Source: a bacterium (lineage in GTDB: Bacteria; Pseudomonadota; Alphaproteobacteria; Rhizobiales; Xanthobacteraceae). From it: a stretch of 6,738 bases of DNA. Numbering within the stretch: position 1 is the first letter of the stretch; each line of letters begins with the position of its first letter. This document shows, piece by piece, positions 1 to 5,035 of the stretch. The notes beneath the pieces are model-generated. The model was not told where the DNA came from, did not search any database, and saw only the letters and a program-made list of their open reading frames with translations. A program made the position numbers and the translations under genes. The DNA lies in contig JAQSDT010000129.1 in NCBI GenBank assembly GCA_029946075.1, positions 1 through 6,738 on the forward strand, given 5' to 3'.

Positions 1-160
1 CAACGATCTGTCCGTGCGAGCGAACTCACTCAAGATTGAAGACCCGAAGGGCGGTGCGCAGGACGCGCACCGTTTTTCGACGCGGAAGGATGCCGCATCG
101 AAAAATCCCCGCTACGTCGCAGACGGCAGATTTGCCCCGGCACTAGAGAGTTTTCTTTGG
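1..160. other. Left edge without a convincing gene
   Basis: I see no supportable complete gene here. One plus frame is open from the left edge to a TGA at 37-39, just before the terminator at 52-77, so it could be the last dozen codons of an upstream gene. Another frame stays open to about 162, but it runs through the terminator and into the hairpin repeat, which makes it unlikely to be coding. Neither tail resembles a protein I recognise. The upstream unit could equally be a non-coding transcript. Confidence 0.4.
52..77 (+). terminator. Rho-independent terminator
   Basis: A perfect 8-bp GC-rich stem, CGGTGCGC (52-59) with GCGCACCG (65-72), closes a 5-nt loop and is followed directly by five T residues (73-77). 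This is the classic intrinsic terminator shape for a plus-strand transcript entering from outside the window. The T tract is also the left arm of a second hairpin (73-105), so the two structures cannot both form completely. Confidence 0.8.
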
Positions 161-257
161 TGACTTTCTTTGCGACAAAGAAAGTTACCCGCGCAAAGCG
201 CGGAAGCTCTGCTGTTGAAAGATGATGGGTATCGCTTCGCTCAACCCATCCTACAAT
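161..257. repeat. Composite palindromic intergenic repeat (three hairpins)
   Basis: Three hairpins lie in series. The first is 161-172 with 176-187, a 12-bp stem with one G:U pair and a CGA loop. The second is CCGCGC (189-194) with GCGCGG (198-203) around an AAA loop. The third is GATGGGT (224-230) with ACCCATC (244-250). The last, together with the following CTACAA, resembles dispersed REP/BIME-like elements that I know from Bradyrhizobium-type genomes. It touches the 3' end of the XRE gene and supplies its TAG stop (complement of 251-253). It may end the minus-strand transcript, although no T tract follows. The repeat status is recalled from family style, because only one copy is present here. 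Confidence 0.65.
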
Positions 258-1069
258 CCTGCCGCCATCTCCCGCATCCGGCCAGCCGTAAAATCATCCG
301 CCGGAAAGAACGTCTCCAGCGCCAGCTCCGACAGCGTGACATCGACGGGCGTGCCAAACACCATCGTCGTCGAGATGAAGCTCAGCACATCGCCGCCGCG
401 CCGCAGCTTGAACGGGATTGCGACATTGTCGGCGGAGAGCGGCGCGGAGCGCGCCGGCATCCTGTAGGCCTTCAGCTCCTGATAGAGTTTCAGCAGCCCG
501 GCATCGGCGGTCGCCTCGCATTGGCGATGCAGGCGCTCCAGCAGATGCCCGGACCATTCCGCGAGATTGACGGTGTGCGGCGCCAGCGCTTCGGGGTGGA
601 AGGCAAGCCGCAGGATGTTGATCGGCGGCGCCAGCAGATGCGGCGGGATGCCTTCGAGCAGCGGCGCCACCATGCGGTTGGCGCTCACCAGATTCCAGTG
701 CCGGTCATAGGCGAGCGCCGGATTGGGCTCGTGCGCCTTCAGCACCAGTTCGATGGCCTGCCGGGCCGGCTGCAGCGCGGGATCGTCGAGCGAGCGCTGC
801 GGAAAGGCCGGCGCGAACCCGGCGGCGACCAGAAGCACGTTGCGTTCACGCAAGGGAACCTCCAATCGCTCGGCCAGCTTCAGCACCATGTCGCGCGACG
901 GCGCGGCGCGGCCGGTTTCCACGAAACTCAGATGGCGCGCGGATATCTCGGCGTCGCCGGCCAGATCGAGCTGGCTGAGATGGCGTCGCTGCCGCCATTC
1001 GCGCAGGTGATCGCCGATATGGACGGGCTGGATACGTTCGGCTCGCGCCGTGGAAGCATGTGCGTTCAT
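251..1069 (-). CDS. XRE-family transcriptional regulator with MmyB-like ligand-binding domain
   Basis: A 272-aa DNA-binding regulator. Residues about 19-73 form an XRE/Cro helix-turn-helix: GDHLREWRQRRHLSQLDLA, then the recognition helix with SARHLSFVETGRAAPS, a very typical signature. Residues about 105-260 match the MmyB-like ligand domain (MLTR_LBD), including NPALAYDRHWNLVSANR and a C-terminal stretch ending near ETFFPADD. The length is usual for the family. In characterised relatives the C-terminal domain senses a small lipophilic ligand, and the regulator often controls a divergent gene. Here the divergent partners are a 66-aa and a 132-aa protein. The start is the first ATG, with only a weak purine-rich ribosome site before it. 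The stop codon lies inside the adjoining palindromic repeat. The ligand cannot be deduced. Confidence 0.9.
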   Translation of the reverse strand: MNAHASTARAERIQPVHIGDHLREWRQRRHLSQLDLAGDAEISARHLSFVETGRAAPSRDMVLKLAERLEVPLRERNVLLVAAGFAPAFPQRSLDDPALQPARQAIELVLKAHEPNPALAYDRHWNLVSANRMVAPLLEGIPPHLLAPPINILRLAFHPEALAPHTVNLAEWSGHLLERLHRQCEATADAGLLKLYQELKAYRMPARSAPLSADNVAIPFKLRRGGDVLSFISTTMVFGTPVDVTLSELALETFFPADDFTAGRMREMAAGL

Positions 1070-1104
1070 GGTGGAAAACCTACCATGCGAATTTCGGCCA
1101 TTCC

Positions 1105-1121
1105 ATTACGTCCGAGGTAAT
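1105..1121. promoter_or_regulatory. 17-bp near-palindrome, probable XRE operator
   Basis: ATTAC (1105-1109) and GTAAT (1117-1121) are inverted arms, and the inner bases TC-C-GA continue the symmetry with one mismatched pair, G1110 with G1116. The site is 35 bp from the regulator start and 49 bp from the divergent 66-aa gene start. This is where an autoregulating XRE protein would be expected to bind. Its role as operator is inferred from position and symmetry. Confidence 0.45.
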
Positions 1122-1170
1122 CGAAACGGGTCATCGGCCGGTCCATCCTTGGGGCCACAGGAGATGACCC

Positions 1171-1371
1171 ATGCCGATGCTCGTCCTCATTCGCTCTGCC
1201 GCCGCCACAGCCACCTGGCTGCTGTCACGCTCGCTGAACATGCCTGAGCCTGTGGTGCATGACACCGGAATCTTCGTGTTCGTGCAGGTGCAGACATTCG
1301 AGAACAAGGTCGGCAAGGCGCTCTGCCCGATGCGGCTGCTGCGCCGGTTCCGGTCGCTGCTGCAGCGCTGA
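1171..1371 (+). CDS. Small hypothetical protein, 66 aa
   Basis: I do not recognise a family. It is supported as a gene by an AGGAG ribosome site at 1159-1163 with 7-nt spacing, GC-rich third positions typical of its neighbours, and its place as first gene divergent from the XRE regulator, 41 nt ahead of the next gene's start. The N-terminal half (MLVLIRSAAATATWLL) is mildly hydrophobic but does not make a clear membrane span. The middle contains PVVHDTGIFVFVQVQTFENKVGKAL, which could form beta strands, and the C-terminus is Arg-rich (RLLRRFRSLLQR). It probably shares a transcript with the 132-aa membrane protein and is probably controlled by the XRE protein. It could also be a leader peptide for the downstream gene. 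Confidence 0.6.
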   Translation: MPMLVLIRSAAATATWLLSRSLNMPEPVVHDTGIFVFVQVQTFENKVGKALCPMRLLRRFRSLLQR

Positions 1372-1412
1372 TCCCCTTCCACCGAAGTCCCCCAAGCCCA
1401 AGGAGAACTGCC

Positions 1413-1811
1413 ATGATCCGCCCGTCCACCTTCCTGAACCGTGCCCTGCTCGCCGACGCCATCTTCAGCGGTGTCGCCGCAATCATGCTGACACTCGGCG
1501 CCGGCGCGCTAGCGCCGTTGCTCCATCTGCCGGAAGCCTTGCTGCGCGAGACCGGCCTGTTCCTGATCGCCTACACGGCGCTGGTCGGCTGGCTGGCGAG
1601 CCGCTCGACATTGGCGAAAGTGCTGGTGCTGGTCGTGATATCCGGCAACGCCGCCTGGACGCTCGGCAGCATTGCCCTGCTGTTTTCGGGCGCGATTTCG
1701 CCGAACCTGCTCGGACAGGTGTTCATCGTCGCGCAGGCGATCGCGACCGGCGTGTTCGCAGAATTGCAATACATCGGCCTGCGCAAGAGCGGCAGGGCGG
1801 TGACGGCCTGA
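1413..1811 (+). CDS. Four-helix integral membrane protein, unknown function
   Basis: A 132-aa protein with four predicted membrane segments at about 11-37, 43-62, 66-92 and 98-120. The helices are Ala/Leu/Gly-rich, and charges sit in the loops (RE at 45-46, SRST at 63-66, RKSGR at 124-128). The closing stretch FAELQYIGLRK is reminiscent of a small uncharacterised proteobacterial inner-membrane family, but I cannot name it. The start follows AAGGAG at 1400-1405 with 7-nt spacing, a strong ribosome site. It probably forms an operon with the 66-aa gene upstream. No catalytic motif is visible, and a role in membrane or stress physiology would be a guess. Confidence 0.8.
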   Translation: MIRPSTFLNRALLADAIFSGVAAIMLTLGAGALAPLLHLPEALLRETGLFLIAYTALVGWLASRSTLAKVLVLVVISGNAAWTLGSIALLFSGAISPNLLGQVFIVAQAIATGVFAELQYIGLRKSGRAVTA

Positions 1812-1813
1812 GT

Positions 1814-1895
1814 GTCATTGCGAGGAGCGTAGCGACGAAGCAATCCATACCTCCGCAAGTGGGGAAATGGATTGCTTCGCTACGCTCGCAATGAC
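1814..1895. repeat. Long imperfect palindrome between convergent genes
   Basis: The left arm, starting GTCATTGCGAG at 1814 and ending GAAGCAATCCA at 1847, is the inverted complement of 1868-1895 except for small bulges (about GA and C). The central loop of about 20 nt is unpaired. This sequence type is abundant between genes in Bradyrhizobium and Rhodopseudomonas as I recall it. It fills the gap between two convergent genes, with their stops at 1811 and 1899, so the cruciform or RNA hairpin may serve as a bidirectional terminator. Confidence 0.8.
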
Positions 1896-1898
1896 GAC

Positions 1899-2033
1899 TC
1901 AGCTCAACATCACCGCCGCGATCATCCCGGCGAAGGTCAGCGCCAGTCCGATCACCAGCATCGGCACCAGGCTGCTCCCCGCATACGGGTCGGCCTGCTC
2001 CTTGTTCGTCACGACATGCGCACGATACGTCAT
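1899..2033 (-). CDS. 44-aa single-span membrane protein coupled to the truncated haemoglobin
   Basis: The protein begins MTYRAHVVTNKEQADPYAG and ends in one hydrophobic helix, about residues 22-43 (LVPMLVIGLALTFAGMIAAV), followed by LS and the stop. It has a good AGGAG ribosome site (complement of 2041-2045) 7 nt before the ATG. Its ATG overlaps the TGA of the upstream globin gene as ATGA, the classic sign of translational coupling. The polar N-terminus would probably be cytoplasmic and the helix a membrane anchor. Function is unknown. Its context suggests a partner or anchor for the globin in NO or oxygen handling, possibly at the respiratory chain. I am confident that it is a real gene and unsure of its job. 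Confidence 0.75.
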   Translation of the reverse strand: MTYRAHVVTNKEQADPYAGSSLVPMLVIGLALTFAGMIAAVMLS

Positions 2034-2503
2034 CGCTGTACTCCTGCCTGGTTAAGCCGAAATCGTTCCCCTTTGCCGAGCATCACGCCGTGGGCGCCGG
2101 CGATGCCGAGTTCGAGGCTTGAAGCGATCCGCCTCGCCCGCTCGACGAAATGGGCGGCGGCGACCGGCGGACAGATCTCGCTTGCGGTCGTCTCGAACAG
2201 TTCAAGCCAGCGGTCGAAATGCGCAGCGTCCACCGGCAGCGGCAGATGCCTGGCCATTGGCGTACCGTGATAGCGGCCGGTCATCAGCGCCACCGACGAC
2301 CAGAACGCACACATCTGCGCCAGATGCGGCTCCCAATCCCGGATGCGCGCTTCGAAGATCGGCCCGAGAACGGCATCGGCGCGGACCCTGACGTAGAACC
2401 CATGCACGAGGCGCTCGATCATCGCCTCGTCGATCCCGGTGTGCGCCATGATTTCCGCCGTGATCCGATCTCGCCGCTCCGGCCCCGTCACAATCGCTTC
2501 CAT
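2030..2503 (-). CDS. Group III truncated haemoglobin
   Basis: A 157-aa globin of the 2-on-2 type, group III. Landmark residues by family pattern are Tyr37 (B10, in HGFYVRVR), His60 (E7, in DWEPHLAQM followed by CAFWSS), His86 as proximal haem ligand (F8, in ARHLPLP) and Trp99 (G8, in HFDRWLELF). Group III members such as Campylobacter Ctb are linked to NO and peroxide chemistry and moderate nitrosative stress. This gene is divergent from an NsrR-type regulator and shares a perfect palindrome with it, so NO-induced expression is the likely regulation. It is followed by a 44-aa membrane protein with an ATGA overlap. The ATG is preceded by a modest AGCAGG ribosome site. It has an N-terminal extension of about 18 residues before the globin core. 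Confidence 0.93.
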   Translation of the reverse strand: MEAIVTGPERRDRITAEIMAHTGIDEAMIERLVHGFYVRVRADAVLGPIFEARIRDWEPHLAQMCAFWSSVALMTGRYHGTPMARHLPLPVDAAHFDRWLELFETTASEICPPVAAAHFVERARRIASSLELGIAGAHGVMLGKGERFRLNQAGVQR

Positions 2504-2515
2504 CTGGCCTGCTCT

Positions 2516-2542
2516 TAAATAGGTATTTCAAATACCTATTTA
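2516..2542. promoter_or_regulatory. Perfect 27-bp palindrome, probable NsrR operator
   Basis: Two exact 13-bp arms, TAAATAGGTATTT and its complement, flank a single central C at 2529. The ATTT-N-AAAT core matches the layout of the known enterobacterial NsrR site (two inverted 11-bp halves around one base). It ends 12 bp from the globin start. A plausible minus-strand promoter has TTGCAA (complement of 2559-2564) and TAAATA (complement of 2537-2542) with 16-bp spacing, which places the -10 element inside the palindrome. Bound regulator would then block globin transcription and probably nsrR too. The symmetry is seen directly; the binding is inferred. Confidence 0.8.
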
Positions 2543-2585
2543 GCGCGCTATAGGTGATTTGCAAGCAGAACTTTTGGGGAATCCC

Positions 2586-3014
2586 ATGCGCCTGACATCG
2601 TTCACGGATTTTGCCCTGCGCGCCCTGATGCGGCTGGCGGGAGAGCCGGATCGCTCGTTTGCAACCAACGAAATCGCCGCCGAGTTCGGCATTTCGCGCA
2701 ATCATTTGGCCAAGGTGGTGCGCGACCTCGCCGACAGCGGCTTCATCTCGACGCAGCGCGGCGTCGGCGGCGGCTTCACGCTGGCGCGGCCGGCCAAATC
2801 GATCACGATCGGAGAAGTGGTGCGCGCACTCGAAGGACCGCCGCTGGTCGAGTGCTTTCGCGAGGACGGCGGCAATTGCGTCCTGCAGCCGCGCTGCCGG
2901 CTGAAGGGAAAGCTCGCGGCGGCGCGCGAAGCCTTCATGCGCGAACTCGACGCGACGACGCTGGAAGAATGCGCCTACCCGGCCCGGCCCAAGCGTAGCC
3001 CGGTGCCGGCTTGA
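2586..3014 (+). CDS. nsrR: Rrf2-family NO-sensing repressor NsrR
   Basis: A 142-aa repressor expected to carry an Fe-S cluster and to lose DNA binding when the cluster reacts with NO. It begins MRLTSFTDFALRALMRLA, with the Rrf2 winged helix-turn-helix in residues 1-80 (recognition region ISRNHLAKVVRDL, wing QRGVGGGFTLARP). Cluster ligands are Cys90, Cys98 and Cys104, and Asp8 matches the aspartate ligand known from NsrR proteins. The stretch CRLKGKLAAAREAF after Cys104 is typical. I chose the ATG at 2586; an upstream TTG at 2559 would add nine residues ahead of the conserved N-terminus and is unlikely. It is divergent from the truncated haemoglobin, its likely target. An IscR or RirA identity is less likely because of the Asp8 and cysteine pattern and the globin neighbour. 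Confidence 0.9.
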   Translation: MRLTSFTDFALRALMRLAGEPDRSFATNEIAAEFGISRNHLAKVVRDLADSGFISTQRGVGGGFTLARPAKSITIGEVVRALEGPPLVECFREDGGNCVLQPRCRLKGKLAAAREAFMRELDATTLEECAYPARPKRSPVPA

Positions 3015-3033
3015 GGTCTACGGAAGGACCGGT

Positions 3034-3774
3034 CTAGACGTGCAGGGCTGAAGCCGGCGCAGGATCCCTGCGCTTCGGCGCGGCAGGCTTGTTCGCTGCA
3101 CCCTTGACGCGGATGCCGCCGTTCAGATGCTTGCCGTTCAAGGTCTTGCCGTTGGTCTTGACGCCATTGCCGTTGGCCTTGGCGCCATTGGCATGGCCGT
3201 TCAGCCTGGATTTGGCCTTCGTCGCAGCTTGCGCCGTCCGCTTCAGCTTTTCCTTCAGCTTGGCTTCAGCCTGCGCCAGTTTCTCGGCCTTCTTCAACGC
3301 CTTGCGCTCGGCTTTTGCTTTCAGCCGCGCCTTCTCCGCCCGCGCCTCGGCGCGCTGCTTCTTGCGCTTCTTCTCGCAAGCCGCGCATTTGCAGCCGATC
3401 GGCTTCAGGTAGGCTTTGAAGTAGTCGGTGCCGTAATCGTAATTGATCTCATCGCCCGGCTCGATGTTCTTGATCGCGCGAATGAAAACCTTGCGCTTGC
3501 GCGGCTTGACGTCGGACTCGGCGTTCGGCCGGCAGGCATGGTTGATGTAGCGGGCGATGTTCTCGCGGACCGAGCCGTCGATGGTCCAGCGGCCGTTCAG
3601 CTCGAACAGGTACTTGTTCTCGATCGCGTCGTCCTTTTTCTTCTTCGAATCAAGCAGTGGCCCGAAGTAGCGGATGATCTTAGTGCCCTTCTTGATCGGC
3701 TTGGTGGCGAAGAGGCCAAGACCGGTAGGAGAACGGCCGACGCGATAGGGTTTGTTCGCTGGAATGCTAGGCAT
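3034..3774 (-). CDS. SET-domain lysine methyltransferase-like protein with Lys/Ala-rich tail
   Basis: 246 aa. Residues about 9-120 are a SET domain: TGLGLFAT (GxG, SAM binding, 17-24), RYINHACRPNAE (NHxC, 75-86) and INYDYG (110-115, with the catalytic-region Tyr). A post-SET CxCxxC (Cys128, 130, 133) together with Cys81 could bind zinc. The active-site motifs look intact, so protein lysine methylation is the expected activity; the substrate is unknown. Residues 134-190 are a highly basic Lys/Ala/Glu helix, probably coiled, resembling histone-H1-like bacterial proteins. Residues 192-219 contain seven Asn-Gly pairs, and the end is Pro/Lys-rich. The tail suggests nucleic-acid or ribosome binding. 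The start is the first ATG, with no good ribosome site. The gene is convergent with nsrR, their stops being 19 bp apart. Confidence 0.9.
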   Translation of the reverse strand: MPSIPANKPYRVGRSPTGLGLFATKPIKKGTKIIRYFGPLLDSKKKKDDAIENKYLFELNGRWTIDGSVRENIARYINHACRPNAESDVKPRKRKVFIRAIKNIEPGDEINYDYGTDYFKAYLKPIGCKCAACEKKRKKQRAEARAEKARLKAKAERKALKKAEKLAQAEAKLKEKLKRTAQAATKAKSRLNGHANGAKANGNGVKTNGKTLNGKHLNGGIRVKGAANKPAAPKRRDPAPASALHV

Positions 3775-4105
3775 GACGACTGGATGACTGCGCGCTGAAA
3801 AATGGGGAATGACGAGCCGCCGTTCTAGGACGATTCCCCGGCAATGTCAGGCATTTCGCGCCGTTTCGCCGAACCTTCCCCAGATTGCACACGTCAAATC
3901 GAAACGGTTCCCCGAAACGAAGCGCAAAAGGCCGATGATTGGCCGGATGAAAGCGGTACGGCGGTCGGCACGGCCAAACGCCGAGGCGGGCTGCGCTTAA
4001 CGCTTTCTTGCCGCATTAGGGTCAAAGCTTCCGGCTTCACTGGCACGCGTACTCAAATCGCGTTACTGGATTGCAGCTTTTCACGGCAGCTTCGACGGAG
4101 CACCG
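3775..4105. other. 331-bp intergenic region between divergent genes
   Basis: This holds the presumed promoters of the SET gene (minus) and the lipoprotein (plus). The only structure that stands out is an inverted repeat GGGGAAT (3804-3810) with ATTCCCC (3833-3839) near the SET start. Short open frames on the plus strand (from 3809 and 3844) lack a well-spaced ribosome site and have composition unlike the neighbours, so I do not call them genes. I see no tRNA or riboswitch shape. Confidence 0.55.
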
Positions 4106-4441
4106 ATGCCAGCCAAATTCGTTGCTCTGTTTCTCGCCGGTATCGCCCTCAGCGGCTGCATGACCGCGAATTCGTCGATGGCCAACCTGCCGGCGGTTTC
4201 AGCGGCGCCTCAAGCCGCGTCGGTTCAGTCCGATGGGCTGGATGAGTTGCCGGCGGTAACCGACGAACCGCGCGAGCAAATCCGCCCCAAGCCGAAAGCG
4301 GCACGGAACGTGGCCACCCGGCCAACCGATGCATCTGCCCGCGCGCAAACGCGGTCCGAGGACTGGACCCGCGCGCCCAACGAAGATCCCGAGGCGGACG
4401 CCAAGCTCGCCCGTCATCTGAGGATTTGCAAGAACTGCTGA
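4106..4441 (+). CDS. Small putative lipoprotein with C-terminal CxxC
   Basis: 111 aa. The N-terminus MPAKFVALFLAGIALSGC is a type II signal peptide with lipobox LSGC and lipidation Cys18, so the mature protein is probably membrane-anchored. The rest is Pro/Ala/Arg/Asp-rich and looks disordered (about 20-95). It ends EADAKLARHLRICKNC, with Cys108 and Cys111 as a CxxC at the extreme C-terminus. I do not recognise a named family. The start follows ACGGAG (4095-4100) with 5-nt spacing. The TGA stop lies in the first unit of a three-copy tandem repeat. The neighbours (SET gene, DUF4188 gene) do not suggest a role. A redox or metal role for the cysteine pair would be speculation. Confidence 0.78.
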   Translation: MPAKFVALFLAGIALSGCMTANSSMANLPAVSAAPQAASVQSDGLDELPAVTDEPREQIRPKPKAARNVATRPTDASARAQTRSEDWTRAPNEDPEADAKLARHLRICKNC

Positions 4442-4474
4442 TTTGCCAAGAACTGCTGATTTGCAAGAACTGCT
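4423..4474. repeat. Three-copy 17/18-bp tandem repeat over a stop codon
   Basis: Three direct copies of GATTTGCAAGAACTGCT lie at 4423-4439, 4440-4457 (18 nt, one extra C) and 4458-4474. Copy 1 contributes the lipoprotein's last codons and the T of its TGA. Because copy 2 is 18 nt long it repeats TGC TGA in the same frame. The protein end is therefore unchanged by the duplication. It looks like a recent slippage event. Confidence 0.9.
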
Positions 4475-4506
4475 GAAGTCCCGCACGGAACTTCCGCTTT
4501 GCGAAT

Positions 4507-4522
4507 GCCGGCCTCAGCCGGC
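4507..4522. other. Short GC hairpin at the convergent gene ends
   Basis: GCCGGC (4507-4512) pairs with GCCGGC (4517-4522) around a CTCA loop that contains the stop of the minus-strand DUF4188 gene. It lies between convergent genes, so it could help termination. No T tract follows on either strand, which makes it a weak candidate. Confidence 0.3.
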
Positions 4523-5005
4523 GGCCTCCGTCACGCCCAGCCGCCCCTTTGCCGATGACATGCGGCCCTGCGCCGGCTGCAGCGAGCCGGCAACGCCAAG
4601 GCCGTAGGGCGGCATGTTGTTGTAGACGCTCTCATAGGCGCCTTCCTTCACCAGGTAGGATTCGTGCCAGATGCCGACATCGCCATTGCTGCCGACCGCG
4701 CGGTTGAAGGCGCGCCACGCCGGAAGGTGCAGGGCGTTCGCCCCGCTGGCATAGCTGTGGAGATGCTCGAAGCTGCGCCAGTATTGCACCACCAGGATAT
4801 TGGGCAGGCCGAAATGCGTCCGCGCGTGCAGCAGCCCGAGCTCGGGCTGCTTGCCGAGTTCGATCAGCATCCGCGGCATTTGCGCCGCAACCGGGGCCCA
4901 TTTCCAGAACTTCCAGGGCTTGTTGACGCGCATGCCGATCAGGAACACGACGAAATCGCCGTCGATCTTCGCGGTCATCCGCTGCGAAATAACGCTGCTC
5001 ATCAT
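4514..5005 (-). CDS. DUF4188 domain-containing protein
   Basis: 163 aa. DUF4188 proteins are short alpha/beta-barrel-like proteins related by annotation to monooxygenases and phenylacetaldoxime dehydratase; no firm reaction is known. Diagnostic stretches are FVVFLIGMRVNKPWKFWKWAPVAAQMPRML (split here as FVVFLIGMRVNKPW and KWAPVAAQMPRML), then LPNILVVQYWRSFEHLHSYA, HLPAWRAFNRAVGSNGDVGIWHESYLV and YESVYNNMPPYGLG. The length is usual for the family. Two ATGs lie side by side (5005 and 5002). GGAG (complement of 5010-5013) is 4 nt from the first and 7 nt from the second, so 5002 is the better start. It follows the TetR gene by 30 nt and probably shares its transcript, hinting at a role in the same response. 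Confidence 0.88.
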   Translation of the reverse strand: MMSSVISQRMTAKIDGDFVVFLIGMRVNKPWKFWKWAPVAAQMPRMLIELGKQPELGLLHARTHFGLPNILVVQYWRSFEHLHSYASGANALHLPAWRAFNRAVGSNGDVGIWHESYLVKEGAYESVYNNMPPYGLGVAGSLQPAQGRMSSAKGRLGVTEAAG

Positions 5006-5035
5006 GACACTCCGGTTCGATCCGCGTGGTCTGCG

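Noticed and set aside
170..1120. Long plus-strand ORF opposite the XRE gene
   Set aside because: Arg/Gln/His-rich translation typical of an antisense shadow in high-GC DNA; it also runs through the hairpin repeat.
1867..2055. 62-aa plus-strand ORF over the palindrome and small membrane gene
   Set aside because: Starts inside the palindromic repeat and is antisense to the coupled 44-aa gene, which has the ribosome site.
2559..2585. TTG start extending NsrR by nine residues
   Set aside because: The conserved Rrf2 N-terminus begins at the ATG at 2586, and Asp8 numbering matches the family only from there.
3016..3039. GTCTA/TAGAC inverted repeat between nsrR and SET stops
   Set aside because: Only a 5-bp stem with competing pairings and no T tract; too weak to call a terminator.
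3127..3798. 223-aa plus-strand ORF opposite the SET gene
   Set aside because: Antisense shadow of the Lys/Ala-rich tail, giving an artificial Leu/Phe/Ala-rich translation that mimics a membrane protein.
3809..4000. 63-aa plus-strand ORF in the 331-bp gap
   Set aside because: The only purine-rich stretch touches its ATG directly, too close to act as a ribosome site, and the product is Arg-rich without a family pattern.
3844..4245. 133-aa plus-strand ORF before and into the lipoprotein gene
   Set aside because: No ribosome site, low-quality composition, and overlap with the better-supported lipoprotein frame.
4423..4474. Possible CRISPR-like direct repeats
   Set aside because: The units are contiguous with no spacers; it is a simple tandem duplication.
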